From the NCBI GenBank assembly GCA_033026295.1, contig CM065179.1, positions 19,399,275 through 19,463,274 of the forward strand: DNA of 64,000 bases, read 5' to 3'. How positions within the stretch are numbered: the first letter of the stretch is position 1; every line of letters starts with the position of its first letter. This stretch comes from Channa striata. Its lineage: Eukaryota; Chordata; Actinopteri; Anabantiformes; Channidae. A program made the position numbers and the translations under genes. The notes beneath the pieces are model-generated. The model saw only the letters and a program-made list of their open reading frames with translations, did no database searches and was not told the origin of the DNA. Below, piece after piece: positions 25,901 through 35,101 of this stretch.

Positions 25901-28900
25901 GTGGAAACTGTATTTGTATCTTAAGGAATGCCTTTAAGATTTCATGTTGAGTTCCATCACTGCTGCCTGTAACGTCTCCTTTTACTCAAAGAAATGTGAC
26001 TGTAAAACACACAGTGCACCTTTTAAGAAGAGTAGATGTGCATTACTATTAGTATAACTATGACTTTATTTTCATGACTAATTGGACCCTTGTTAAACAA
26101 TTGTAGTGAAGATGAAGTTTTGTCAATTATATGTTTGATCTTTGTTTTTAATTATTAACAAGTTATTTTTTGTAGACCCATTTCACTTTGGGTTCAGTCA
26201 CACACAGTTTCCCTGTTGCTGAGTTTGGTTGTGGTATTTGCTAACACGCTCAGTGTGTGACACACTACACATAAAAACTGTTTATTGGAAATATGTCTTG
26301 CATGCCTGTTATTTTTAGGCTTCAGTTGTTGTCAAATCCTTTGTTGGGATTTCACTAGTATTTTGTGAGCATTCTCTCACGTCACCCTTCTACCCTCATT
26401 GTTGCAGACTCAATATTCATTGTCTAGACTTGTCAAAAAGTAGATTAATGCTCTGTGAAAACCCCTTTCCATTTATAAAATTGTAGCATTTTTGTTTTGA
26501 AAGTTCCAGAATTACCTACTTCAGTCTGATATAAGCAGCTTGAATCTGTTGTTTCTCTAATTTCCTCCATCTGTCCTGGTTTGTCTGTCTGTCCTTTTTT
26601 TCTTGCTTGTGCTTTTTCCTACTTGTGTGTTAAAACCATCTCTCTAGTATCTGACCTGTTAGAGAACAATGCTCCAACATGATCAGCAATATCTACAGGT
26701 TGTATGAGAGAGCCAAACTGTAAACAGATGCTTGACTTGCTTGTAGCTCGAATCAGTCTTACTTATTTCTTTTTCCTGTTTTATTTCTCTCTCCTCCTGT
26801 CTTCCTCTTGCATCAGATGTTCATCAAGTACATAAAGGTTAGCACTCTTCTCTCTCTGCCCAATGTTATAATGCACTTTAAAACAATTTTTTGTTTTTTT
26901 TATGGACGCACACTATAATGGGTGAGCTTCGGCAGAGCAATCATCACTAATGCATGAGAAACATATATACATAAATGCAAGCAGTGTCTTTTGTCAGCAC
27001 TTGTTCATTTTAGTATGCATTTGCACATGTTCATGGTGTGGAAATAAATATGTATACCTAGGAACTGATAGTGTTGTTAACAGGTGGATGATGTTTATGC
27101 CTTTTTTTTTCAATATTCCCTACAGGTTGAACTGCTCTCGCACTTTGGTTCAGAACACTTCTGTCCCCTCAGCCTCATCAGGTGAGACAGAAAATTGTCC
27201 AGTTACAATTCTAGACCGATTATTCAAAAAATGAAAAAAAAGCATTGTTTTCTTCAGCCAGAAACTGCTCTCTACAAGTTATCTGAGTTTGACTTCACAC
27301 TAGTAAAAAAAACAACTCAGAGTTAACATATCATCCAAATTGACTGATTAGTGATTTTCTTTTTGGGATTATTGTTTTGTGTTGTTGTGTGCATGTTATT
27401 GTGCCAAGTTTGATTCATTCAGTAATTATTTTTGTTCGACATAAACCCACACATGCCTGTTCCAGATCTTTAGGCTCATTGTGTACTTGTTATGCTGTTG
27501 AATGTGAAACATTTTAGATTTATTGAACAGGCTGCTGACATCAGATTTTAAGAAACTGACATTTCATCAGGAAACCACCACTATTTCCTGTTGATCTCAA
27601 ATAACGTTTTTTTCCTGTAGGTAATGGTAGCTAATGCATTGTGTATATTTTGTATAGAGTGTTTGGTACTAGCATGGTTGAGGAGTATGAAGAGATAGCA
27701 GATTCCCAGTATCCTTCAGAGAGACTAGAGTACTTGGATGAAGATGATGGTGAGATGGCGACATGATTTATCTTAATTGCAAATGTACCATTTTACTTAA
27801 CTAACAGAAGAATACATTCACATAACTATTCAATATATTTATTACCGATAAATACTTTACATTTGCTGCAAATCAGCAGACTTCCAAATATCTTAAGTTA
27901 GACTTAACTGTTAATCATTTCACCTGCTGCTGCTGAGTTTACTTTATTTATATTCCTCCATTGTAGCAACATTGTAATATATATTGTTAGATTCTGCAAC
28001 TGTATAATATTTATGCACTGTTGAATAGGATGGAGTAAGAACGTTTTGATGTTAAACTGGAAGTTTGTATTTTAGTAGATATAACTGTCTGTTTGTCTTT
28101 CTCTTCAGACTATCCCCCTGGTTACCAACATTCAGAAGACAAAGCTTCTAAAAACCTTCTTGGCTCAGCAACCAGTATGTAAACACACACACACACTTAG
28201 TAAAATGAGTGATGGATTTTGGCAATAGTAAAGTGTATAGACTTCATACTCTGCATTTTTAACTAGAGCTGTGTTGAGACTTTATCTAAAAGTAAATAAT
28301 AATCCTGATACAGTTATTTGTACTGCAGCGCAAGCAAAACACCTTTTATAATTTTTCTTGAAATTGTCAATGTTTTAACCATTTGATATAACATACACAT
28401 ACTTGTACACTAGGGTTTAGGTTGCAGAAATATTTTATATATATTTATATATGTTTTTACATCACACACACATAAATAAACTGGTGCCCTTCTGTCTCCC
28501 AAATTAGCAGACTCACTGCTTCCCACACATGTGTACACACACTCAAACACACAGGGTCAAACCAAACCATAAACCACGTGAAACAACAGGGTGTAAGGGG
28601 ATGCAACCAAGAGAAAACCTGCAGGAAAATCATGTTAAAGTAGCTAAGAAAAGCAGCAACAACAAGGAGAGTAAAGCAGGAAGAAATGCCTAAGCCGACG
28701 GTTCAATCTGCATGTCAGCTGTTTTAATTTATTTATGTATTTATTTAACTGATGAACATTATTTTCTCAAAAATAACTGGTGTGTGTGTGTTTTCTTTTC
28801 CTTTAGATGCTATCCTAGATATAGTAAACAACATTGCTGCTAACGTGTTAGGCGGCAAACCAGAGCTGAAGGGTGGAGCAGAAACAGGAGGTACTTATCC

Positions 28901-31900
28901 TTCAAACACATTCATCTGGACCACTGCCTTATCACGCCAGTGTAGGAAGACTAATTTAACCTTAACCTAACCATAAATATTACCGCTATGATACATGTCT
29001 GCAGAGTAGTGTTTGTGTGATGCTGCATTGTTACTAACTTATTCGCATACATTTGGTAAATTGCACCTTTATCAGTTTTATTTGTGCCAAGTAAGTGGTT
29101 TTGTTAAAAACCTAGACATGTTTTGTGCAAATGCAACCTTTGTTCCCGGGGTAGTTGATCCTCTCTAGATTCAAAATTGGTGAGTTATGCTTTTCTTAAA
29201 ATGACACAATGATTCTAGACAGGGAAAAATACAATATTATTAGCAAACAGAAATGTTGTTCTTGAAAATATAAAATAACTCTAATTGGTGGAAACACATC
29301 TTTTGTAAATTCCTTAAAATTGACTTCACATATTTATGGGGAAAAAAAGTACTACTCTCAACTCATACTCTCTCTGTTCAGCTGCTTTTTATTTACTTTT
29401 TTCTCCATTTCTGTGTGTCTAGCCACTGGCCAGCCTGTCTGTCCACATATTGTTTAGATTAACTGCTCCTGAAAGCAGGGTCATTTAAATACGTAGCTTG
29501 AATGTGTATATGTGCTGAGCTGCCCACATGTTTGTTTGGCTATTGGCAGGCGGTCACTTGAAGCATTACAGCAGAACTTTGGCAATCTTTGTTTCACTTT
29601 TTGGCAGAAAGCTCGAACGAGTCGCTACTGAGGAGAGTCTGTGATGCCAAGCCTGCTTCCTGCTCTGTTTAACACACAGAGTTGTTAACTCTACAAAGTG
29701 TCTCTTTTACTGCCGTCCCTGTGCAGTTACATTTCTGATTCCCAGTAATTTCCACAGAGTAAGGGGATTGTGTAGGAGCAACATCAGCTATAACCGGAAC
29801 AGACTGGTTCACAGTATTTCTCACTTAACCAAACATGGGCCTGTGAGCCACACTGTGCAGGGAAAATGGTCTCTGTTATGCTAGACCCACATTGGTTTAG
29901 AGAGAAACCTGAATCGGCAAATTACACTGTTCTGTGTCTTTTTCACAGTATTCAAGTGTCTTGTGAGTTTGTTAATTGTTGTGTGTTTCTCCAAATTCTA
30001 GGTAATATAACAGGAGAGGGAAATGAAAAGAAGGGAAACACAAAAGTTGAATCTAAGCAGGCTGAAACCCTTCATGCAGAGTAAGAAGAAAGACAAATAA
30101 ACCAACTACGATTTAAATTTGTTTACGCTATGTGTCATACAAGTAAAGTTGTAATTATGTGTTATTTTACATCACTGTTCTCCTCTAACTATTCAAAACA
30201 AAATTTATTGCAGTCTCTGTGCTAAATTTGTGTCTGTATCTTTCCTTCAGCCTGGAGTCTGCAGAATCAGAACAGCCTGCAGCCCAGGAGGGCTCTTCAG
30301 CACCTTCCCCCACATCATCTGACTTGCATGAGGACAGGCAAATTGTCACCCTGGTAGAGGAGGAGGAAGATGAAGAGCCCAGACAGATTACTATTACCCT
30401 GTTGGAGGAGGAGGGAGAGGAGGAGGAAGTAAAGATGGAGCAGGAGATGGAGAGAGAGGCAGACACAAACCCGTGGGAGGGTCAGACATACTGCCCTTTC
30501 TCCGCCTTCTCTTCCCTGTCTCTGTCCTGCATGGCCACCCTACCTGAGCTGCTCCATCGCTGGTGTTCAGCCCGCTTGGCCAGGGAGAGACTCCGCAGCC
30601 TTAAACAGAGGCAAATGAGCTCTCAGACACAGACACACGCTGATGCAGACACCACTGTCCAAACACATACACCACAACAAGTTCCTGTCCCCGAACCCAC
30701 ACCGGTACAAGACCCCTTTCCACTCACAGAGACTGCGCCAGAGCCTGAGGTGCCCGCTAATGGACAAAGTGAGGGCAAACCCCTAGGTGACTTTCACACA
30801 TCTCACACAGATCCCACTCACACACCTGATGCACACACTCCAGAGCTCAACATCCTCCTGGAGCCTAGCAGAACCTCCACAATTCCCCCTTTCAGTTTCT
30901 CAGACATCCCAAGTTCTGTAAACTGGCCAACCCCCACCCCAGAGGAGAAGCTGCTATCTCCCTTTAAAGATGTTGCCCTGGACCCCGTCCCCACTCCAAC
31001 CCTCCAGGCCATTTTAATCCCAGAAACACAGCAGGCCAACAGTGCCTCCCCACCCTTACTGTCAGCTCCTCCACACAACCCTTGTCATCTGAGACAGCCC
31101 CCCTTTTTCAGGTCCCCCCTGTCAAAGAGCAGCTGGTTCAGCCTCTTCCCACTGCATCAAGGCCTGAGGACCTTATCCCCCCTCCCACTGAACTGCCTAC
31201 CGCCGTCCCAGCGACGGGCACTCACACAGACACAGTAAAATCAGGTTCAGACAGTGGGGACTCACAGAGACATAATGCCCATGCTGCTCAAACCAATGGG
31301 GAGCAGGGAGATCCTCTCACTCAGACTGGAGAACCCCAGCAGGTAGGGGACACGGTGGAAGAGGACTTGCTAAGCGGTAATGGAAATGCCAACGTCCACC
31401 GCACAGCTAACGACTTCTATGCAGAACTACAAAATGGGGGAGATTATAATGGTGGAGCAGGGAATGGGAACAGCGTGTTGTCAAATGGCGGAGCAGTGCA
31501 CGGCTCCAGTCAGAAGGAGAGCGTGTTCATGAGGCTCAATAACCGGATCAAAGCTCTGGAGATGAACATGAGCTTGTCCAGCAGATACCTGGAGGAGCTT
31601 AGCCAGAGGTATAAACGCTGGGCACTGAGGATTGTGTAGTGATACTTGTGTCACTTGCATGTAGCGCTCCTCTACACATTTCTTGATATTTGCATGATTT
31701 ATTCCAAGCGGTTAAAATGTGAAAAGTTTGAATTTGTCATGTTTCATTCAGATATCGAAAACAGATGGAAGAAATGCAGAGAGCCTTCAATAAAACAATC
31801 ATCAAGCTGCAGAACACTTCCCGCATTGCTGAGGAGCAGGTACATTTGCAGTAATCGAACCAGAGCAAAGAAGTCAGCCCACAACCAGCAAATGGTATTA

Positions 31901-34900
31901 CATATTCTGTGTACACTTTCAGGACCAGAAGCAGACGGATTCCATTCAGGTCCTGCAGAGCCAGCTGGAGAACGTCACTAAACTGATGTTAAATCTCACC
32001 ACTACAGTCAGTCATCTGCAGAGAGAGGTAACCTACCTGCTCCTGGCAATTACTGCTCTTTGTCTGCTGCCTAATGATTCCACTTTCACACAGCTGCACT
32101 TCATCCAGGTGCAATAAATTCTGTTAATGGAAATTGTGCATAATGTTGCTTGCTTTGTTGGCCATTTGAATTTTATGAAGAATAAATGCAGCAAACATTT
32201 TGGTGCCCCAGTAATTATTCAGAGCAATCAGACTTTTAGTATCACTATTTACTTTCATTGCCAAACACCAGACAGTTGTTTGGCTTACTGAAATATGTTT
32301 GACAGCTTACTCAGATTTTAATAGACCAGTTGGAAATGAGGTCAGGCAGCCCTCCAATAACTGCAGGGTCATCTCCAACAAATGAACACACACTTTTTTT
32401 AAACAGAAAGGACAATGAAGTTTGTACTTCATGTGCATTCTCGACCACGCACACCTGTGGTTAGTTTTTACTAGTTTTGTATTTTGAATTGTGTAGAGGG
32501 CAAAATAAAAGAGTACTGTGTGAAAATAGACCTCTGCCAGTTTGTATCAACCCTTATACTGTAAATGCTTCGGAGGCTTATATTGTGCAGTGTGGTAAGC
32601 CAGGACCCAAGCTGCTCCAAAAAATGTATACTTCGGTTTTTCTCATCCTAAATTCTTTGATACTGTGTACCAAATTGCACGTTGTAAATGTATATAACTT
32701 TTGACTTTTCACTTTGGTCGTTTATCTTTTTCTCTGCAGGTATCTGATCGTCAGAGCTATCTGGTGGTCTCTCTGGTTCTGTGTCTGTCTCTGGGCCTCC
32801 TGCTGTGTCTGCAGTGCTGCCGCAGCTCCTCCCCCAGCCCCAGCACCATTGCTGCTGCCACCCTTCCCAAGAGCAATCACTACCCCAGTCCCAAGAGGTG
32901 TGTCACACTTGTGGCACATATACACCCACACATCCACACCGTTCTGCTTGTGTAAACCGGTGCTAATTCTGTCATTCTCATATCGGTCAATATGATCCCT
33001 TACCCCCAGTGGCACTAACAACAATCAATATCATTTTTTTCCTCCCCTTGTTAGATGCTTCTCATCCTATGACGATATGAACCTCAAGCGCAGGGTTACC
33101 TGTCCTCTGGTTCGGTCCAAGTCATTCCATCTGTCCCCTACGGAAGGTAATAACACACACACTGTACACAACTCTGTCGTCTGTTTCTTTCTCCCACTGC
33201 CTTTGTCACTGCAACAATAGCAACATCAGGATGTAACATTTATCATAGATCTTTGAAAAGATATTCTTGCTGCTGTGCCCTTTTTTCACGCTACTTGTGC
33301 CAGAATGCTGCACCTCGTATTTGCATAAGTGTCCAATCCAATTCTATTCTTCTTCACTCTATCCTTATCTTTTCGTGTCCTGTACAGTCTATATTTCCAC
33401 CGTTTCCTTTCACACGTGTTGCCTAGCATAATGGCTGATATCCCTGTTGTTGCCTGTGCAAGTGAGCAACTCAAGCCTGCAGGGAGAGGCTGGTGCAAGT
33501 ATAAAAAGAATGTTTGACTCGTGAAACCCAAATCTCCCCCTGCTGTTCATTGTCCCTTGTGTGTACATGCGTGTGTGCGTGTGAGAGAGTTTGCCCTTGA
33601 GGCTGAGAGGCTTGTCACTGACAGCTTGTGTCCACATGCAGGCTTTATGGAGTGCAATAGTAGAGCACGATGCTTTGCTGGCTCATGGTAGACATTTGCA
33701 AGTAGTGAGTCATATGAAAATAACAGGCTTTTCTGTGTTTTTTAGCCTAATCCTACTTACTTTGATAAAAATGAATTGTGTTACTCTACGTTAAGATAGT
33801 GGACCACAGTCACATGAATTTCTGCAGATGCATTTTAATTAAAACTACTTGCAAGGTCACTTCATGCTTGTTACGTGTATGTTCTCCTGTTCCCATTCCA
33901 TCATTAACCTGGCCCCTCTCTCCCCTCCTCAGTAGGTCCAGATGACTTGTACATTGTAGAACCTCTAAGGTTTTCTCCAGAGAAAAAGGTACAGTGTTTG
34001 TTCTGACTGCTGCTGTTGGCTGTGACAGCCACCTTAATTTAAGTCCTGTGTGTTTTCTACTGTCTGTCAGTCTGTCCATTAAGTGTGTTGATGAGCTGAG
34101 GGGTGTTCAGCCAGCTCCACATACCTGATATGTCTGTTAACCACTTCTTTGTGGACACTATATTTTCTGATTTGGATGACCAATGTGATCTTAAGGTCCA
34201 AGTACATGCAAAAATACGCTACACACAATTTTTCCGGTACAACAATGTTTGTTGAGGTGAACAAGACACAATGAACTTTTGCAGTGTAGCACTGGAGTCA
34301 GATTTTAACACTTTTTTACTTTCAGTAATGTTTATTTCAAACCCTGGTTTCTATCATTCCCGCTCATAATTCATAATAATTCGTCATAATTCATTTGTGT
34401 GACCTCAGTGTTGAGCACAAAAGTGGTTAATACAGTGGTATTAACTGTATCTATGCTTATTTTAAATGATCTGATAATGGGTTTTCTTTATCTGTGTTCT
34501 CTTGTTTCTGTAGAAAAAGCGCTGCAAGACAAAGTCGTTGGATAAGTTTGAGTCTCTAAAGTCATCTGATTTCTGTGCTCCGCTCACAAACGGGGATCCC
34601 ATGTGCAACGGCTTTCATCCATGTCTACCTGCACCACCCACAGTCCTTCCCCTTCCTCCTCCTCCTCCTCCTCCTCCTACTCTTCCTCTTCTTCTTCCTC
34701 TTCCTTCCCAGCCACCACAACCTCTTCCCTCCACGAAGGAGGTGTCTTCATTGCCCACTTGCACCTCCAAGGAGTTGCCCTCAGAGACCAGCAGCTGCAG
34801 CTCATCGACCCACTCTGAAGACTCCTTTACAAGTCGCCTCCCTCCACCCTCTCCCCTCTTCCCCTCCGCTGGCCTCTGCAATGGACACAGCCTGAACTTC

Positions 34901-35101
34901 CCCCTTCAGCACCCTCTTGCCAAACCCCGTCAGGAGAAGCGCTCCATGAAGCGCAGGAAGTCACGGCAGACAGAGCTGCAGTTCCCCCACTTGCCGGGAG
35001 GAAGCGTTGGTTCTTTGACCACCCTGGAGCAGCTTATGAAAGGAAACAAGAAGATCAGTGTTGGGACCATAGGGGTGACTGCTGTCACCGGACATGTCTG
35101 A
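2093..35101 (+). CDS. suco: SUCO (SUN domain-containing ossification factor), 24 coding exons
   Basis: SUCO is an ER/nuclear-envelope membrane protein, required for osteoblast function in mouse. Coding exons: 2093-2145, 17300-17414, 19274-19372, 19550-19872, 20515-20655, 20960-21143, 24105-24207, 24613-24740, 24971-25038, 25158-25264, 25665-25770, 26817-26837, 27126-27181, 27658-27749, 28109-28174, 28807-28890, 30002-30080, 30251-31608, 31752-31839, 31923-32027, 32740-32897, 33055-33146, 33933-33988, 34514-35101. All introns are GT-AG with matching phases. Domain order: signal peptide, acidic low-complexity region, EDIPTFDEWKK motif, SUN domain (about 345-510), acidic linker, FYAELQN block, coiled coil, transmembrane segment (about 1133-1153), basic tail ending GVTAVTGHV. 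Summed length is 4270 nt, two short of a multiple of three. Two apparent one-base deletions (exons 10 and 18) explain this; with them allowed the protein is about 1423 aa, against roughly 1250 in human. Confidence 0.97.
5249..5385. repeat. Dispersed teleost repeat (AATCAG...TTTATTGG type)
   Basis: The stretch with TCAGAATCAGAAATGG, GTTTATTGGCAGGCTTACAC and ACAAGGAACTG resembles a very common fish interspersed repeat in which 'TTTATTGGCCAAGT...TTACACATACAAGGAATTTG' recurs. Recognised from memory of fish genomes; class not assigned. Confidence 0.5.
7899..7919. repeat. (CA)n microsatellite
   Basis: About ten CA units, followed directly by ATATATAC, in suco intron 1. Confidence 0.95.
9880..10450. 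repeat. Repeat block with TTTACATGCAC-type ends
   Basis: GATTTACATGCACGTAGGTAAC, GTGTTTACATGCACTTACAG and later GTTTACATGACATCAGTAATG recur around GAAAGCCGATCAGAAACC. This word set marks MITE-like repeats common in fish. A related copy lies at about 44386-44475. Boundaries are approximate. Confidence 0.45.
11551..11694. repeat. Dispersed repeat (CACCCATTCACAC...AAGGACAC type)
   Basis: ATAGAGTGCTATCC, TTTCACCCATTCACACGC, ACCAGGAGCTACTTT and CAAGGACACGGACA occur in the order of a frequent teleost repeat that contains 'CCCATTCACACACACATTC...AGGAGCAATTTGGGGTTAAGTG...CAAGGACACTTCGACACG'. The copy is strongly diverged. Confidence 0.45.
12540..12803. repeat. MITE-like block with telomere-like core, flanked by (TG)n tracts
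   Basis: (TG)n at 12540-12555 and 12776-12803 flank a unit with near-terminal inverted words: CTTAGTGAGGACC on the left, and GTGTCCTCACAAGG on the right, roughly its reverse complement. Inside is a TTAGGG-type run (GGTTTAGGGTTAG, then ATTAGGGTTAGGGTTAGG at about 12681-12698). The order matches a repeat seen widely in fish genomes (inference from memory). Confidence 0.6.
17300..21143 (+). CDS. suco: suco exons 2-6: acidic lumenal region
   Basis: Exons 17300-17414, 19274-19372, 19550-19872, 20515-20655 and 20960-21143 encode a Ser/Glu/Pro-rich, mostly disordered segment (about residues 18-305). Conservation is weak until exon 6, where LKNESSD matches vertebrate SUCO just ahead of the PGD...EDIPTFDEW block. 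Phases are 0, 0, 2, 2 and 0 and join correctly. For exon 5 the first AG (acceptor at 20514) was chosen because a second CAG five bases on leads to a stop. Confidence 0.88.
17415..19273 (+). other. suco: suco intron 2 with Tc1-like relic
   Basis: This 1.86 kb intron contains no gene of its own. A decayed antisense transposase occupies about 18090-18690; the rest is unremarkable AT-rich sequence. Confidence 0.8.
18090..18690 (-). mobile_element. Decayed Tc1/mariner-class transposon relic
   Basis: Read on the minus strand, the segment near 18600-18480 gives FGILATLHRSGHPAKITPKA, which matches the helix-turn-helix/RSGRPAK region of Tc1-like transposases. The segment near 18190-18100 gives KVPPERCLGLIPSYRKCF, matching the IPPE-C-LV-SYRKR C-terminal block. 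The catalytic middle is shortened and broken by stops and frameshifts, so the copy is dead. Terminal repeats were not identified, so the ends are approximate. Confidence 0.78.
19873..20514 (+). other. suco: suco intron 4
   Basis: A 642-bp intron. An open stretch follows a possible acceptor at about 20109, but it joins exon 4 in a frame that stops after nine codons, so it is not accepted as an exon. A long CT-rich tract (20305-20460) leads toward the acceptor. Confidence 0.7.
20656..20959 (+). other. suco: suco intron 5
   Basis: A 304-bp intron, T-rich toward its acceptor (CTGTGCTGTAG); no other feature seen. Confidence 0.8.
21255..21835 (+). mobile_element. Rex/Babar-like LINE relic (reverse transcriptase fragment)
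   Basis: In shifting plus-strand frames the segment reads like the C-terminal half of a non-LTR reverse transcriptase. Near 21261-21330 there is a GVPHSPVL-like word followed by LVPSCSELHLPLYML. ISYYCIADSIQL (about 21353) is a damaged copy of the Y-x-A-D-D box. LGVISD (about 21573) and LDCCNSLFS (about 21708) match the conserved LGV-FD and LDYCNSL blocks downstream of the active site. The YADD aspartates are lost (ADS) and frames are broken, so it is inactive. Naming of the family is from memory of fish LINEs. Confidence 0.75.
22821..22935. repeat. (TA)n-(TGTA)n-(TG)n-(TA)n composite microsatellite
   Basis: TATATATATATGTATATATG grades into about 25 TG units and then a pure TA tract of about 13 units; alternating purine-pyrimidine throughout. 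Confidence 0.95.
24105..27749 (+). CDS. suco: suco exons 7-14: SUN-like domain
   Basis: Exon 7 carries EDIPTFDEWKKQVMEVEKEK. Exons 8-11 give NNYASVECGAKIL, STSAILMENMDLYMLNPCS, WFVIELCEPIQVKQLDIANF and RYPTNKWVKLGTFHARDER. Exon 12 is a 21-nt microexon (MFIKYIK), and exons 13-14 give VELLSHFGSEHFCPLSLIR and RVFGTSMVEEYEEIADSQ. This is the SLP/SUCO subgroup of SUN (galactose-binding-like) domains, including the conserved Cys pair in ...ELCEP and EHFCPLS. Exon 10 lacks one base relative to the conserved DF-VSISDRYPTNKW junction (see separate entry). Confidence 0.95.
25158..25264 (+). CDS. suco: suco exon 10 with apparent one-base deletion
   Basis: The exon reads correctly from W/FVIELCEP to STPKDF and then, after a run of six T (25242-25247), passes into a frame giving LFPSVT. 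The conserved family sequence at this point is DF-[LF]-VSISDR. One extra base in the T run yields exactly VSISDR, joining in phase 2 to RYPTNKW in exon 11. As written, splicing to exon 11 gives a stop at 25721-25723. The splice sites (TCTCCAG/G and ACAG/GTATAC) look normal. An assembly or sequencing indel is the simplest explanation; a real allele cannot be excluded. Confidence 0.85.
25771..26816 (+). other. suco: suco intron 11
   Basis: A 1.05 kb intron before the microexon, AT-rich, ending in a long CT-rich tract (26765-26810) that gives the 21-nt exon a strong acceptor. Confidence 0.8.
26817..26837 (+). CDS. suco: suco 21-nt microexon (MFIKYIK)
   Basis: Acceptor TTGCATCAG, exon ATG TTC ATC AAG TAC ATA AAG, donor GTTAGC. 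Length 21 and phase 0 on both sides, so it can be skipped without disturbing the frame. The peptide echoes YAKYVK at the end of exon 11. The same heptapeptide between YAKYVK and VELLSHFG is, as I recall it, present in human SUCO. Confidence 0.85.
27750..28108 (+). other. suco: suco intron 14
   Basis: 359-bp AT-rich intron, nothing else seen. Confidence 0.75.
28109..30080 (+). CDS. suco: suco exons 15-17: linker after the SUN domain
   Basis: Exons 28109-28174, 28807-28890 and 30002-30080 encode DYPPGYQHSEDKASKNLLGS, then the NAILDIVNNIAANVLGGK helix (matching the family block after GSAT), and a charged NITGEGNEKKGNTKVESK linker. Phases 1, 1 and 2 join correctly to exon 18. Confidence 0.9.
28175..28806 (+). 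other. suco: suco intron 15
   Basis: 632 bp; short (CA)n next to the donor (28187-28196) and TATATATATTTATATATG near 28436; no gene. Confidence 0.75.
28891..30001 (+). other. suco: suco intron 16
   Basis: 1.1 kb; no recognisable feature. An open stretch at 29866-30084 is the intron end running into exon 17. Confidence 0.75.
30251..31608 (+). CDS. suco: suco exon 18: long acidic/proline-rich exon with apparent frameshift
   Basis: This is the largest exon (1358 nt). It opens with LESAESEQPAAQ, passes an acidic TLVEEEEDEE...LLEEEGEEEE stretch and WCSARLARERLRS (family WCSVRVAL-RQRSR), then a Thr/Pro-rich linker. The first reading frame remains open to 31238 but diverges into arginine/proline nonsense. 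The conserved end (TANDFYAELQN, QKESVFMRLNNRIKALEMNM, RYLEELSQR) is in another frame that is closed upstream by TAA at 30965-30967. The frame therefore changes between 30968 and about 31112, equivalent to one missing base. C and T runs at 31098-31108 and 31113-31119 are candidates. No convincing intron with correct phases lies in this interval. Confidence 0.88.
31752..32897 (+). CDS. suco: suco exons 19-21: coiled coil and transmembrane segment
   Basis: Exons 31752-31839 and 31923-32027 continue the heptad-rich coiled coil (YRKQMEEMQRAFNKTIIKLQ, RIAEEQDQKQTDSIQVLQSQ). Exon 32740-32897 starts VSDRQSYLVVSLVLCLSLGL, a transmembrane helix ending in a Cys-rich CLQCCR, followed by LPKSNHYPSPKR. The arrangement (coiled coil, single C-terminal TM, short basic tail) is as in SUCO of other vertebrates. 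Confidence 0.93.
32028..32739 (+). other. suco: suco intron 20
   Basis: 712 bp, AT-rich, nothing else recognised. Confidence 0.75.
33055..35101 (+). CDS. suco: suco exons 22-24: C-terminal tail
   Basis: Exon 22 gives CFSSYDDMNLKRRV, exon 23 PDDLYIVEPLRFSPEKK, and exon 24 (34514-35101) a low-complexity tail. That tail has a poly-Pro tract coded by (CCT)n at about 34655-34680, a Ser-rich segment, the basic KRSMKRRKSRQTELQ cluster, and the conserved end LEQLMKGNKKISVGT...GVTAVTGHV. Stop TGA at 35099-35101. The exon 23 acceptor is a tandem CAGTAG. Confidence 0.94.
33147..34513 (+). other. suco: suco introns 22 and 23
   Basis: Introns of 786 bp (33147-33932) and 525 bp (33989-34513) around the small exon 23. 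No gene or recognisable repeat seen in either. Confidence 0.75.

Noticed and set aside
31082..31639. Independent gene starting at 31082
   Set aside because: It is the C-terminal half of suco exon 18 in the shifted frame, containing the conserved FYAELQN and coiled-coil start.
34575..34895. Ser/Leu/Phe-rich alternative frames over suco exon 24
   Set aside because: Shadows of the (CCT)n/(CTT)n stretch; the accepted frame ends in the conserved suco C-terminus.
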